Shown here piece after piece: positions 42,412 through 55,172 of a stretch of 64,000 nucleotides of DNA. Source of the stretch: Pleurodeles waltl. Its lineage: Eukaryota; Chordata; Amphibia; Caudata; Salamandridae. The notes below the pieces were generated by a model that saw only the letters and a list, made by a program, of their open reading frames with translations, ran no database searches and had not been told where the DNA came from. A program made the translations under genes and the position numbers. Position 1 is the first letter of the stretch, and the number at the start of each line of letters is the position of its first letter. The stretch spans positions 847,739,978-847,803,977 of the forward strand of contig NC_090437.1 of assembly GCF_031143425.1 (NCBI RefSeq), in the 5' to 3' direction.

Positions 42412-44922
42412 TGCTAACGCCCCTTGTCCTCAGTAAGTGAATTTACAAGGGGACGCGTTTAGGTCGTTGAACGTTTTGATTCGCATGGAGTATTCTTGCT
42501 ATGGTGTAACCAATGAGCATCAATAATCAATACACAAATCAATAATCAATAACTAAAACATTAATCATCAGTGAGTAGAGTCAACATCTCATGAATAACC
42601 ACAACTCAATTATACGTTTTATCAGTTTTATTTCCCTATGTTACAATACTAAGTCATAAGATTGATTCAAACTTTATTCAATTTACTCAAGATTAATTCA
42701 TTAGTGACCACCAGTAACAACCTAATCAGGACTTCAGAAAGTCAATAAAAGAAGAATGTGTTAACATGAATAGCAGAGTTCAGCAAATCAGTCTAATCAT
42801 TTGTCACCGTATACGTCCACGTCTCAGAATAGTAACCCTACCTAAACCCAGATTAGCACTAGCATGTTGGACTTCATGTGGAAACAGTTTATAACATGAA
42901 TTTAGAAAAACCATCTAGCTAGGAGAAAAACTATAAAATGTGCAGTTGGTACCTAGAAAGAAAAGGCACAAAAGGTCAATCAGTCACATTGACATAGCTA
43001 CCTATCCACGGTATGTATCAGCAACAAAGTCAGTCTTCATCTTCAGGTTATAAATCAGCAACGCATCAGGCTCTAAAGAGCATGAGCCCAATGACAGAAT
43101 CTCTTCTAACGTCCAGGCCTAACCTAGAACATCTGAAGTTTTCTCTCCTTGCACAAAATTATATTAAAGTTACCCAGTCCATCCCCTAATTGGTCAATTA
43201 GTCACCCGTTATGACTCTACCAACTAACTTATTTTACAAATCTCCGAATTCTAGCATTACGCAACTCTAAGGGTGTCGATTGGTTCACTGTATGATATCC
43301 TCATCATCCGGCTCATCAGGTAGCGAAAATGTTGCATCTTCTTCTCCAGTCAGTGTCTCTATTGTTTGAGTCCTGGGAAAGTACATCTCGTCTGCTTTGC
43401 ACCAGGTTTGATACAAATTTGATTCCCTCATCTCCTGTCCATCTGTTCATTGCAGAATATTCTAGCTAAGCAAATTGTATTAATGTTAGACTTTTCATCC
43501 TTGGCGTGGTCTCCCTTAACTTTTTGCCTCTGTTCCCCAGGTTGTTGATGTGTGTTGAACTCTGATTTTACTGTTTTTGTAACTCTGGGCACTTTACTAC
43601 TGCTTACCAGTGCAAAAGTGCAAGTGCTCCTTTACAAAATGTGTATGTAATTGGTTTATCCATGATTGGCATATTTGGTTTACTAGTAAGTCCCTAGTAA
43701 AGAGCACTAGAGGTGCCAGGGCCTGTAAATCAAATGCTACTAGTGGGCCTGCAGCACTGATTGTGCCACCCACATAAGTACCTCTGTAATCATGTCTCAG
43801 ACCTGCCACTGCAGTGTCTGTGTGTGCACTTTTAACTGTAAATTCGACTTGGCCAGTGTACCCACTTGCCAGGCCTAAACCTTCCCTTTTCTTACATATC
43901 AGACACCCCTAAGGTAGGCCATAGGTAGCCCCAAGGGCAGGGTGCAGTCAATGGTTAAGGTAGGATATTTAGCAATGTGGTTTATATGTCCTGACAGTGA
44001 AATATTGTTAAATTTGTTTTTCACTGTTGCAAGGCCTGCCCCTCTCATAGGTTAACATGGAGAGAAGAAACGACGAGCCCCAACCCGACGAAAGGAGAAA
44101 CAACGCAAGGTCTTGCTTGTGAGGGAAATCGACGCATCGCAAGCCCTTTTTGACGCACACTCGCCCGTGCGGGGTTATTTTTGACGGACCTAAGGTACAT
44201 TTTCACATTAACAGTGTTAGTGTGTGTTTTAAACTACATAAAGATTATTTTTGCTTTTTAATTGATAACTTGACTTGTGGATTGTGGATTTTTGTCGTTT
44301 TGGTCATGTTTTGTTTAGATGAATATTTCCTATTTTTCTAAACCTGTGTTGTGTCATTTTGTAGTGTTTTTATTAAGTTACTGTGTGTGTTGGTACAAAT
44401 ACTTTACACCTATCACTCTGAAGTTAAGCCTACTGCTCTGCCAAGCTACCAAGGGGTTAAGCAGGGGTTAGCTGAGGGTGATTCTCTTTTACCCTGACTA
44501 GAGTGAGGGTCCTTGCTTGAACAGGAGGTAACGTGACTGTCAACCAAAGACCCTATTTCTAACAATTAACATAAGTAATTCATGGTCAGTTCAACTCATC
44601 ACCTTTTCTACATTGCACGATTATTCAGCTTCTGCATGAAGCATGGCAAAACTAGGCCACAACTTCGGCTAAGTTAGCTCTACAATATGATGCAAAACAT
44701 ACGTTATACATTTCAATCTGGCATTACTATATTATTACACATTTTCAATATTTCACACGTTTTTTATCATTTTAGTATAATTCGTGCATTCTGATGGCCA
44801 ATCTTCGTGGGCACATTTTCAAACATGCACATTATTTCTCAACATTAATTTTCTCTACATATTATTATTCAAAATGCATAAACACTCATTAATAATTTTT
44901 AATTAACATAACTGCGTCGGCA
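42412..44922 (-). repeat. ERV 3' LTR, interrupted by a nested solo LTR
   Basis: Without the nested element (43484-44564 plus one ATTAA) it is 1425 bp, against 1466 bp for the 5' LTR. It matches that LTR throughout, for example TTTTGATTCGCATGGAGTAT and ACATATTATTATTCAAAATG. In the minus-strand sense it starts TGCCGACGCAG, after a purine tract (GGAGGAGGGA, 44935-44924). Confidence 0.9.
43484..44564 (+). mobile_element. Solo LTR, 1081 bp, TSD ATTAA, inside the ERV 3' LTR
   Basis: It starts TGTTAGACTTTTC and ends CTATTTCTAACA; TGTTAGA and TCTAACA are inverted repeats. ATTAA is present at 43479-43483 and 44565-44569. The sequence is absent from the 5' LTR at the matching place (between 56300 and 56320), which proves it inserted after the provirus. 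It is related to 19637-21605. It is non-coding. Confidence 0.9.
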
Positions 44923-44923
44923 A

Positions 44924-44936
44924 TCCCTCCTCCGAT
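44924..44936 (-). promoter_or_regulatory. ERV polypurine tract
   Basis: The minus-strand sequence AATCGGAGGAGGGA lies directly before the start of the 3' LTR, the position where plus-strand DNA synthesis is primed. Confidence 0.65.
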
Positions 44937-45011
44937 TACTAAATATGTCATCACATCACCTCTACCATAATAATTTTCATAATTCACTTTCCTCAGTGTT
45001 TTGTCTCCTTC

Positions 45012-45828
45012 TCAAATCTTCTCTAAAAATTCTTTCAGTTTCTTTCTTCCCTCCCCTGATAATTTTTTAGACCGTTTCAATTTAATCTCTTGACACAATT
45101 TACATGAACCCCATATTCCTAATATGCAAGCAATCACAATCAATAGTCCCTGTATGATTTTTAATAACACCCCATTCCAAATGTTACTAAGCCAATTTCC
45201 CCCTGAAGCAAATACTTTTCCAACCTTTTCCCAAACACCTGGTTCCTTCAATTCTTTCAAATCCTTACTCGAGTTACTCAGGCTAGTAAGTAAGTCTCTT
45301 ACCTTCTTACTATTATCTGGAATATAAGAACAACAGTGCCTAGAGTTAATCATTGCAGACTCCGCCGTCCTTCGCTAGAAGGCTGTCTAAGTCAAAGCGA
45401 TTCTTAAGCGTCATAGCTGTATCCGCAGCTAACTCTGTATCTGTCAGGAGTACCGCCCCTGTAAAGTTTGTCAGCATGCTATCCACAATAGTAGACAACT
45501 TTCGTATCTTGATCGAATTCAGGATGACTCCCAGTAAAGGAATCACTGCACCAAATATATCTCCCACAATAGCAGAAGAGGTTTCCCTCCTCTGTTGCTT
45601 ATGATGTAATTCAGTCAATTTCTGAAACCTCTTTAAGTCATCTATCTGATAAATCTTTGGGAAAATTATCTCCAAACAACATATCCTATACCATCCTCTT
45701 GGAAGACAGTAATAAGCATTAAGTCCACAAGTATAATAGATACCAGGAATCGCACTGTCCTGACCATTCAACATACAAATCCATTTACTCTGAAACAAAA
45801 ACACATGCCTACTTTCACTCGTTTCCAC
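45012..45828 (-). pseudogene. ERV env, transmembrane-subunit region (broken)
   Basis: Two overlapping frames (45828-45346 and 45353-45012) cover it. The first has a hydrophobic glycine-containing segment after an Arg-rich stretch (fusion-peptide position), then a heptad region. At the frame change lies one Cys followed at about six to seven residues by a Cys-Cys pair, the arrangement that links TM to SU in gamma-type Envs. The second frame has a hydrophobic membrane anchor of about 20 residues and a Lys-rich cytoplasmic tail. The frameshift at 45346-45353 inactivates it. By family, this is the membrane-fusion half of the envelope. Confidence 0.8.
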
Positions 45829-45931
45829 AAATAGTGTCAGTGCGTGATTTTGGCCTATATATAAAAAGCTTCCCTACCTGTAATTATTCTAATGCTAATA
45901 TTTTTGTAAGGCCTTTTCTCTAAGCCTTTTC

Positions 45932-46477
45932 TCATTTTTCTTTTAATGCTTTTCTCCTGTCATCAGTATGGACTATGAAGCTCTTTTCTAAAGGTGTAAG
46001 CAAGCATGTAAGATTGTTTCTATGTGGATATGCTGTTCCAAACTTTAGTGTAGGCTCAAAGACTCCAACTAATACTATATCGTGATCCTCAGCTACTCTT
46101 CTCAGATATCTAATAATAGGAACAAAAGAAAACACCAAATCACAATTAGAGTAAAAATACTGTATATACTCTTGCTTATAGAACCTTGTTAGTAGCAAAC
46201 TGCAGCTTATTCCATAAGTTAGTGGAAGACTATGGTACATAACCCCTTCTACTGATGAAGGAATTTGCGTACACACAAGACAATCCCTTGCAGCCATCAT
46301 CTCAACATATTCACTCAACAACTGATAGAAAACGTTAGAAGAAAGCTCTCCTTGAGCATTAGTATAGTCATGCCAATACTTCTCATCTAACTTAAACCTC
46401 TCTAAAGCTGTTAGTGTAGTAGTCTCAGTAACAGAAGCATGATTGGCTCCTTTCGTATCAAGAAGACATTCCCACAA
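45932..46477 (-). pseudogene. ERV env, surface-subunit fragment
   Basis: This 181-residue frame contains a CLVC motif (about 46300-46289), the CxxC isomerisation motif seen in gamma-type surface subunits, in the usual context of a small Cys cluster. It is separated from the TM region by about 100 bp with a stop. The N-terminal part of SU is degraded in 46480-47250. Confidence 0.65.
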
Positions 46478-46604
46478 TCACAACTATAAACAAAATCCCA
46501 CACATAATCGGCAATCCAATGCTCATATATTTACAGCGCCTAGCATTGCTAACCTCATTATTTGACTCAGCCATGATCTGTAAAGAATCAGAAAGCAGAC
46601 ATAA

Positions 46605-46673
<69 letters not shown>

Positions 46674-47247
46674 TTATCTATTAGTGCAGTAAAAGTCAAA
46701 AAGAAAAATTCTTCTCTCACAGTTCAGTTTCACATCCAGGAACCCTTTTTCTTGCCAAAATCAATTAGCAGCTTGTCACATCCGGTTTTATGTCAAATCA
46801 GGTTATCAATGACTCTTTCAGATTATTTTCAACAGTCTCTTTAAGGTATTTCAGATTGCCTCAACAATTCAGCTTCTTATTTCCCTTCAGGTTACATCAA
46901 AGTACTGACTCCGAACCTCTCTATCAAAACAAAAGGACATACACTCGTGTTGTCATTCATTTGTAGTTGCATAAGCCCATTCGGGACCTGCGTAATGCCG
47001 ACTTGCTATTCTCTTTCTTTTCAACCTTTGATCACCACTTATTTCTCCTTCACTCAATTCTTCTTTTCATGTAGTATCTACCTCTTTCTCTATTATTTCA
47101 TTTATGACCAATTCCTTTCTTTTCCCTACTTGTGGCTCAGGCCAATTATCTCCTTTTCTCGATCCTTCTGCCAATATTCTTCTCAGCTTTAGACTCTTTC
47201 CCTTCTCTTTCTCCATGGTGTTTTCTCTTGATGGACCTGCAGCGGGC
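46478..47247 (-). other. ERV env N-terminal region / pol-env junction, degraded
   Basis: A Lys/Arg-rich frame (47405-47067) overlaps the end of pol in another frame, where gamma-type viruses start env; it could be a leader. The rest has no clear coding block and contains the (AT)n run at 46608-46669. Confidence 0.4.
46608..46669. repeat. (AT)n microsatellite, about 31 units
   Basis: This is an uninterrupted TA/AT run inside the ERV env region. It probably expanded after integration. Confidence 0.95.
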
Positions 47248-49058
47248 TCAGGAAGAGTCAGAACACTGACTTTGATCCTTCTCAACTTTTCCCCCCACTT
47301 GGTCTGGCACTTGCTCTGTTTGCTTTTCAACACCGTCTGCTTCTGGGAGAACTCCTTCTGTGCTAGGCTCTCCTGCTGTATCCGTTGAGATTGATTCTTC
47401 CGCAACCTCCTGTAATTCTTCGCCTTCGTCTCTTACAGGGGTAATAGAACCAACTTCCACAAGCTCTTGTTCAATCTCAGGCTCTCTTGGTTCTTTTTCT
47501 GGTTCAGGTGCAGCAACCTGTTGAGCTGTTGGTGCTCTCAACAACACTTCTTCATGATCCTGAGGACAGGCCACCTTCTTCGTATGACTTGCATGTATCC
47601 AGTTCGGGAGTCCTGCACACTTTACAGCTGTTGTAGTCGTTAGGACCACCTGATAAGGCCCTCTCCAACGTGGCTCTAAACACGTCTTGCGCACATGTTT
47701 TCGGACAACGACACAGTCTACGGATCTGAGATTGTGGCCTGGGTCGTGGATGGGTGCCAGGGTGGTGGCCTGCACCTGCTGAGAGAAAGAGCGAACCACA
47801 TCAGCCAGTCTCTTGCAGTAGTCCAACACCATATCATCTATTCTATTTACAAGTGCATTCGCTGGAACTGCTGGTAATCTCATTGCTCTGCCCATGAGAA
47901 TATCGTGAGGTGACAGCCTTGTCTCCCTGTCAGGTGCATTTCTCATTGACATCAATACCAAAGGCAATGCATCTGCCATTTCAGAGTCGTAGCTGCACAC
48001 ATCTTGACAATTCTTGATTTCAGGATACCATTCATCTGTTCCGGTAGTCCTGATGCTTCAGGGCAGTAACTACAATTTAACTTCTGCTCAATGTTTAGTG
48101 CTGCACATAAGAGTTTAATCACCTTGTTGAAGTGAGTTCCCCTATCTGATTCTAAAGAGATCTGAAACTCGAAATGTGGTATCAATTCCCTGAGCAACAA
48201 CTTTGCTACTGTGAGACTGTCATTCCTTCTTGTGGGGTATGCTTCCATCCAGTGACTAAAGATACACGCAATCACCAACACGTACTTCAAACCTCTACAC
48301 GCAGGCATCTCAATGAAATCCAATTGCATACTGCTGGATGGTCCTCCTGCTCTTTGAATGTTGCTCAAATTTACCACAGTCCCTTTCCCACATTTAGCTG
48401 CTGACATTATACAGCGATGACATACTGCCTCTGCCGCATGCCTAAAATTAGGATTGAACCAGTCAATCTTGAACAATCGAACTATGGCATCCCTCCCAAT
48501 GTGTGCCTGTCCGTAGTAAAATCTGGCCATTTGTAACAATACACTATTTGGCAGAACCATTTGACTCTCCTCAGAAACCCAAATTTCATCAGGTCTTTGG
48601 ACACATTTCAGTTTAGACCAAAGTTGTTTCTCCTCTTTGTCAACATTATTTTGCAATGTTTTTAACTCTTCCAATGTATCAATCACTTTCAATGCAAAAC
48701 TTGTACATGTATTGTCTTCTTCTGGCATCAGTTCCCACTTGTCTTTGAACGATATACAGTTCAATGCGCAAAATCTTGCGACTTGATCCATATATCCATT
48801 TCCTAGTGAGATGTAATCCTGTGTCTTTTGATGTGCACTGCATTTCACCACGGCAAATTTTTCAAGTAACTGTATTGCATACAGTAATTCCTTTATTCTG
48901 TCGCCATTTCTTACTGGTGAACCAGTAGAGATCAGGAAACCTCTTTGAGACCACAATTGACCAAAATCATGAACAATTCCAAATCCATATTGGCTATCTG
49001 TGTAGCTGGTAACTCTCAATCTAGCAGATACATGGCATTCTCTAGTAAGAGAAACCAA
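47248..49058 (-). pseudogene. ERV RNase H end, integrase and acidic pol tail
   Basis: Frame 49058-47952 (368 aa) starts in the second half of RNase H (YTDSQYGFG, where the D is catalytic). It continues into integrase: an H...H/CHRC zinc-binding start (about 48440), a first catalytic Asp in QLDFIEMP (about 48320), a second in ESDRGTHF (about 48145) and a Glu in the PEASGL.E.MNG block (about 48040). Frame 48000-47248 carries the C-terminal DNA-binding part (RWRGPYQV) and then a long Glu-rich tail of about 90 residues. A frameshift near 47975 separates the two frames. Confidence 0.85.
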
Positions 49059-49085
49059 TTCTGCTACTTGTGCAGAATATACACC

Positions 49086-49349
49086 TCAAAGCCAAGAAGC
49101 TTCTAAAGTACCTGTCATTGTGCACAGAGCATATCCTGCTCTTAATGTTCCTGTACCATCTCTGAGACATGAGCCATCAACAAAGACAATTTGGTCATTT
49201 TCTTTCAATCGTATATCTTCCTCCTTTTCAATTTCAACAGTATCAATTGGAAGCAATGTTGCCAGGTTCAGGACTGTACATCTTTTCAATGTTACATTTG
49301 GAGCACCTATAATGCTCATCTCATACCTTGTCAATCTGGCACCAGTCAA
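49086..49349 (-). pseudogene. ERV RNase H, N-terminal part
   Basis: It reads VFVDGSCLRDG, the first catalytic Asp block of retroviral RNase H, after a linker. A stop precedes the continuation at 49058. Its upstream neighbour is the 50-base inverted insert at 49378-49432. Confidence 0.8.
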
Positions 49350-49377
49350 ATACTGCGTTTTCGTCCTGGTCAGTAAA

Positions 49378-49432
49378 ATCTCTGTATAATTTGTCAGCAG
49401 CTAAATGTGGGAAAAGGGACAGTGGTAAATTT
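49378..49432. repeat. Inverted copy of an integrase segment inserted in pol
   Basis: This 55-base stretch is the reverse complement of 48367-48418 with only a few differences. It sits between the RT connection and RNase H and breaks the frame. The two copies are about 1 kb apart. Confidence 0.8.
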
Positions 49433-50833
49433 CAGAGTGAGGTACCATTACCGTCAAAGGGTATCCCATCATTACTCCCTCACACTGTGATAGGCTTTGA
49501 CCAACTGTGGCAACCGCACGCAAACAAGCTGGTAAGGCTGCTGCGACTCGGTCCAAGGTAGATAGAAAAATAGGCTACTGGGCGATAAGCACCTCCATGG
49601 ACCTGTGTCAAAACAGACAAAGAACAAGCATCACATTCATGACAAAACAATATGAATGGCTTCGTATAATCAGGCATTCCCAACACTGGAGCGCTGCACA
49701 AACTCTCTCTCAACTCAGTAAATGCCTTCATCTGATCCTGGTCTAAGGTAATGGGATCTGTAACCTTCTTATGTGTCAGCTGCTGCAATGGTTTGGCGAT
49801 CTCAGCAAAATTTGGAATCTTCCGACAATAACCTACCATTCCCAGAAACATTCTGACATCTCTCTGTGAAGTCAGGGGACTTCTCTGCAATATCATTGTA
49901 ATCCTTTCTCTGGAAATTTTCCTTGACCCTTTCTCAATTTGGTGTCCCAAATATTTTACTGACTTCTGACAGTACTGCAATTTCAATGGTGACACTGTCC
50001 AAATTTTCCCAAATGATTCAACAGGGCAATCGAGTCATATTTACACTCGTCCCTTGTCTTGGACGCAATCAGCAAGTCATCAATGTACTGCACTGGAGTC
50101 GATTGGTACGGTAGTTCCAATGACTCCAGATTCTTTTTCAGAATCTGACTGAACAGAGACGGTGACTGTGTACCCTTGAGGAAGCCTGCACCAGCTGTAG
50201 ACTCTGTCTATGAATTTTAAACTAAAGAAACTGACTATCCTCATGGAGCGGCACAGAAAAGAAGGATTGGGACAAATTAACCACTGTGAACCACTCTGCA
50301 TCACATGGAATCTGAAACAATATTACAGCTGGGTTTGGCAGTACAGGACAACACTTGACCACCAGGTCATTCACTTTTCGCAAATCTTGTACAATGCATA
50401 CTTTCCCAAAAGGCTTCTTTAGGCCCATTATCGGTGAATTACAAGGACTGCTCAACACTTCCATCAAAACTCCTTGTTTCAGAAAATCTTCAATTATCTG
50501 CGCCACTTTCATCAGAACATCCTGTGCCATGTTATACTGTGGAAGCTGAGGAAACACTACGTTCAGCTTCAAAGTGATCTTAATCGGCTCCACTCCCTTG
50601 ATCAAGCCCACTTCTTTACCTGTCAGGTCCCACACGTTTTCCTGTACCATTCCCTGCAAGTCTGCATGTAATTCTTTCACAGTAAACATCGGGAAAAACT
50701 CAATCAATGGGTACTCTTCGTTAATGGTTTCGTTCTCAGTTTCACAAGCTTCTTCTTCCTCATCATCACTATTTGTCTGGACCTCTATTCCAGCAGTTGA
50801 ACAACTAATCGAACATCTGGTCTTGCACAACAA
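49433..50833 (-). pseudogene. ERV reverse transcriptase (broken)
   Basis: Frame 50833-50222 has an acidic leader (DDEEEE), then the RT entry (PQYNMAQ...), a SPCNSPIMGLKKP block, VQDLRKVND and a WFTVVNLSQSFFSVPL block (the family's first catalytic Asp is Asn here). After frameshifts, YIDD is legible at about 50079-50068. The thumb and connection (KYLGHQIEKGSRKI, FLGMVGYC) follow in frame 49995-49480. The changed first acid and the frameshifts make it inactive. Confidence 0.85.
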
Positions 50834-51100
50834 GTCCCTGCCTAGTAGAGATGCTGACTTGAGTCACAAACTACAAACTTATGCAGTCTCTGGAAGTTGC
50901 CAATCTCAACCTGTACTGGATCTGTGATCAGATTTATCAACTGTCTGTTCTCTACCACTACAACCTGCACTGTTCTTCCTGAAAGAGGTAAGTTTTTTGA
51001 ACTTCTGCACTTCTCACTGTAGAGCGTGTAGCTCTTATGTCCACTAAGTATGAAACTATGACCCATCACCTTTCCTTTTACAAAAGGTCCTCTCTACCTC
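50834..51100 (-). pseudogene. ERV aspartic protease remnant
   Basis: The minus-strand sequence has LVD at the expected active site (normally D-T/S-G, here D followed by Ile-Arg, so dead), a NLPLSGRTVQVV flap-like stretch and a terminal LLGRDL block before RT. Two frames are needed to read it. Confidence 0.7.
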
Positions 51101-51419
51101 TAGTGATGCTGCAAGCATATATGGCTCCTCATCTGAACGTTCACATATCCATTCATTGTTTCTTTCATTCTCACTATGTAATGGGAATTGGTGCACTGTG
51201 TCACTACTTCTGTCTTGTCTCTGACCTGCTGAGTAAGCATCATCTGTTGCTGTTCCATCGGGGCTTCAGGTATCTGCATTTGCTGTCTAGGTACCATAGG
51301 AACCTGCTGCTGCATTGGTTGCAAATGTGGCATTTGTGCACGTGGCTTTTGCATCTGCTGCACGGGTTGAAAATTCTGCACTTGATTCATGTTATTCTGA
51401 AAATTCTGATTAAGTCCTC

Positions 51420-51620
51420 TCAATCTAGGGACTTTGTTTGAAAGGTATTGACATCACCACTTTGCTGAACCACACCATCCTGCACCATCAACAGACACTC
51501 ACGCTTCCAGTGTCTCACGTTTCCACAAAGATGACACAGTAACATCTTTTTCATCCCTTGCACATCATTCTGAACCACTACAGTATACTCAAATCCAGAC
51601 CACTATTCATATTGATTCCA
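51420..51620 (-). pseudogene. ERV gag nucleocapsid with single zinc knuckle
   Basis: The minus-strand sequence at about 51536-51495 encodes CHLCGNVRHWKREC, a perfect C-x2-C-x4-H-x4-C knuckle. One knuckle per Gag is the gammaretrovirus pattern. The Met/Gln-rich frame 51423-51100 follows it toward protease. Confidence 0.8.
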
Positions 51621-51679
51621 TGAACCCTACCTCGCGCTTGGGGTTGGAACAGGACAGTTCCCTGCTGCTGCGTTATCTG

Positions 51680-52946
51680 TTACACTAAAGCTCCCTGCAC
51701 TCCATTTTGAGCTGCCTTAATCTGCATCACCATTGCATTCGCCTTCAACTTTTCCTGCTTCAATTCAATCTCATCACTACAGTATTTTGCATACTCCAAT
51801 ACCTCAATCGGTTTCGCTTGCCAACAAATCAAGTGACTCTTAATCATCTGACCTATCTCAGTTCTCAATCCTTCTACAAACCTGAACACAGAGTGCAACA
51901 TGTCTTTCGGCTCAATCACTTCCTTAGCACTTAACTCCTTGAACACCTTTAACAATCTCTCATAATATGTATGTATCGACTCCTTGACTTCCTGCACTGT
52001 CCTGACAATTCTCTGCCAATCAATATTTTTAGGCGAGATTCTCGTCTTCAGGAATTCAATCACCTTATAATCTGTTTCATCACTTCAGGTGATGGTGCAC
52101 ATATAACTCTATCCATCTCTGGTTCACTCGTCAGCCAGTCCACTGCTCTCTTGCACTCAACCCACAAATCAGCTGGCACTACTATCTCCAGAGTATTCAA
52201 GTCTTCCCATAGACATTTTGAAAGTTTCACAAATCTATCTGCTGGTACCATTCAACCGGTTTCTCCCTCAGTTTTGGATAATCATTTGTGAATGATAGAA
52301 TATCGCTCCTGTGCCAGGGAACATGCACAAATTGCCATCCTGGAATTTCCCTCATTGGTAACATTTTTACTGGATCTTTTTCTTTCTGAATGCTTTCAGA
52401 CCCTTCTTGTGAATCTCGTTTCCATTTATCCTTCTTCTTTGCCCATCTGCCTTCCCACTTCTGTAATGCTCCCCAAATCTGAACACTCTGCAATAATTCC
52501 TTGAGATGCTCTTTCATCCCTGCTGACCTAATGTGCTCAAAATCCTTTGCCTCAAAATGTAACCTGTAGCTTTGTGTTAAGTGTTTTGTTTTCTCGATTT
52601 CTATGTCATGTTTATCTACCAGATCTGCCAATTTCTGGGGTGTCTTCCCCACTTCTCTCGTAATTCTCGAACACAAGTATCTCAGCTCTTCTTCAGTATA
52701 GGATTCTAACCTATTCACTCCCATCGATCCTTCAACTGATTTGGTTATTTTGGTAGCCAGTCTTATACGATTAATCTGCTCTTCAACATTGGATGTACTT
52801 CGAGGGGAATTCAGATTGTCTAACCATTTGTTTAACTGTTGTGCTATCAATCCCTGTATTGAAACATTACTTGCGTTCGGCAATGGCACCTGTTGTATCA
52901 CTGCACCTGGAATTTGCAGTGTCAAAAGCTTCAAGCTCTGACTCAC
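51680..52946 (-). pseudogene. ERV gag capsid region
   Basis: Frames 52946-52227 and 52063-51680 carry a capsid of the gammaretroviral P30 type: PGWQFVHVPWHRSDILSF at the start, a helical bundle, then ESIHTYYERLLKVFKEL and a Lys/Glu-rich helix at the end. A charged KKKDKWKR stretch lies at about 52440. Joins between frames are broken near 52060 and 52240. Confidence 0.75.
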
Positions 52947-52990
52947 GCTTGGGCCACTTACTGTATCTATTGATTAATGGTCTAGATCCA

Positions 52991-54060
52991 TCAAAGGTCT
53001 GACCCATAGATGATTATTACCTGCACATGATCTTTCATCCCCCTCCTCACAAGGCTTTGTGACAACTTACCCTGTTCTCCTGCAATTGGCTTATTCTGCA
53101 CAAACAATGGTACCACTGGACTAACGTTAATCGGCAGCGATATCGCATCTGGTGCTGCTCTGACACCCGCATTTTGTGGAAGGGCTACTCCCATACTCTG
53201 GTTCATCACTGGTGTCACATCTGACTGGGTCCCTGTCATTGGTGTGAACTTGGGCAAACCCTGTGGCTGTGCCTGAGGCAACAACATTGGAGTCGGTTCA
53301 GTCTGAACAAGCATCGGCCTCGGAACCACTTGCTCCATAGGAACTACTAGGTTTGAGGAGTTCTTGAGAACTGGTATCTCTGGATAAGTTCTCTGTACTG
53401 GTGGTGGGTGCATCTGTGCTTGGACTACTGATGTAGTCACTGCATTTGGAGTACTCTGCACTACCTCCTGTACCTGTACATTATTTGTTTGTACTGGTCT
53501 CACTGTCCCGACACTTGAGCTGGGTAGTTGGATCAGAACTAGTATTTGGACCCTCTTCATGTATCGCATATGGTGGAGGTTGGTCCCTCAACACCTGATT
53601 AATGAGATCCAACATCTGAATCTTCTTCTTCCACATAAGTCTTTTTCTTCTTCTTACCCCCTGACAAACTCTTATCACTCTTGCTAGTATCCTCTTTCTC
53701 TTCTGACTCATCTTCCTCTGTGATATCAGGAAACAACTTAACACCTTGCAATGTTGTCATTCTCCACTTTTTCTGTTTCCAATCCCATCTTGCCTCTGCT
53801 AAAGACTTCTCTACCTTCCTTATTCTCCTCTGGAATTTTATTTCTTGCTGCTGTCTTGATAGGAGCTCCCAAACCGCTAATGCCTCAAACTGTGCTGGTC
53901 TCGGAAGTGGCTTAGTCTCATATAATGTCATTCGCAACTGATCCAAAATTCTCAAATTAACCGTTCCATGCTCTGGAAACGCTAAAGCTCCCCGTTTCTC
54001 TGTCAATTTGCACCACTGCTTTAACCAAAGACATGGCGTGACACCTCGCTCCTCCATCAC
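52991..54060 (-). pseudogene. ERV gag matrix / proline-rich region
   Basis: Frame 54060-53599 opens with MMEERGVTPC and a Trp-containing matrix-like domain, then an EED/SEEKEDTSKSDKS acidic-Ser stretch and a KKKKK basic run. Frames 53744-53481 and 53569-52991 give a Pro/Gln/Val-rich linker with QPPPYA, a PPPY late-domain-like motif at about 53580. The ATG at 54060 is the likely Gag start. Frameshifted near 53600 and 53500. Confidence 0.7.
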
Positions 54061-55172
54061 AATAAATGCTGGAGAATTTTCCAGTGGGGTAGGTTCCCCA
54101 CTGTCACCTTAATGTATGTATCGCCCATCATGGCACTGTTAAACGCTTTGAAAAACTTCATCTTTCTCTGTTGTTTTTATTCGATTCAATAAGGAAATGA
54201 CTTTCACTCCCAAGATTCCCCTTCACCTGCCTTCTCAACCAATTGCCTCTAACGGACGGCTGCCAATCCGCTCACGACTTCTCAATAACCAACCTATCCC
54301 AGCATGGCTCACTCTGACGTCGCACTCACATACTTAGGCTGACAGTCTTGCGGCTTGTCCTCCTAATCTTCAACTCACACAAAACTAATGCAAAAAATAT
54401 TGTGCGCACTAACCAAAAACCAATAACCAAAAACAAATCACCTGGTTTACTACAGGAAGGTACACAATCACTTCAGAGACCTTAGGAATTTTCACTGATG
54501 GCCTTTTAGCTCAAGCAGCTATTCCTCTTTCTCAGTCTCCCACATTCGCAAGCAAAATTCGACCCGCAAATTTTACTCTCAACTGATCAATGGGCCTGTC
54601 CTGGTGCACATAGGACTCGCCAAATTTCCCTTACTCACTTAACTTATTCACCGACTTGTTGATCAACCTTCTTAACCAGACAGATTACCAAAAAATAAAC
54701 CCAATTGTCTCCTACATTTGTCTATATACTACGGAGTCCTAGACCACGCAGGGTCCGTACATCACCATTAACCACGTGGACAATTTTTGAGCCAAAGCGC
54801 CACACGCGTATATGAAGTTCGACGACTTCCCTACTCTCATACGGCGGAGTACACACACTAAACTTACTAAACTTCAACTGGAGTACACAGACTCCCTACT
54901 TCCCTCACATACGTCACAATTCACCGGCAGTCTGCATAAGCCTTTGCAAGCGCAATCTACCACTATCACAAAGACGCCGAGAACATACCCAACTTTACTA
55001 GCGGGATCCAGGAATTGTAAAGTCATTTCTGGGCTTAAGGGGACATCATCTTTGCTACAATTGCCATTTCAGAAAAACAAAATTCAAACCTCATAAAATG
55101 AATAACTTACCCCAATTTAAACTACCACTATAACTATCAGTCACCACATAACTAGTTCTCTAAGGAAACCTA
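54061..55172 (-). other. ERV 5' leader
   Basis: This 1.1 kb untranslated stretch between primer-binding site and gag has no gene. Packaging signals would lie here. It contains several short inverted repeats but nothing I can assign. Confidence 0.6.
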
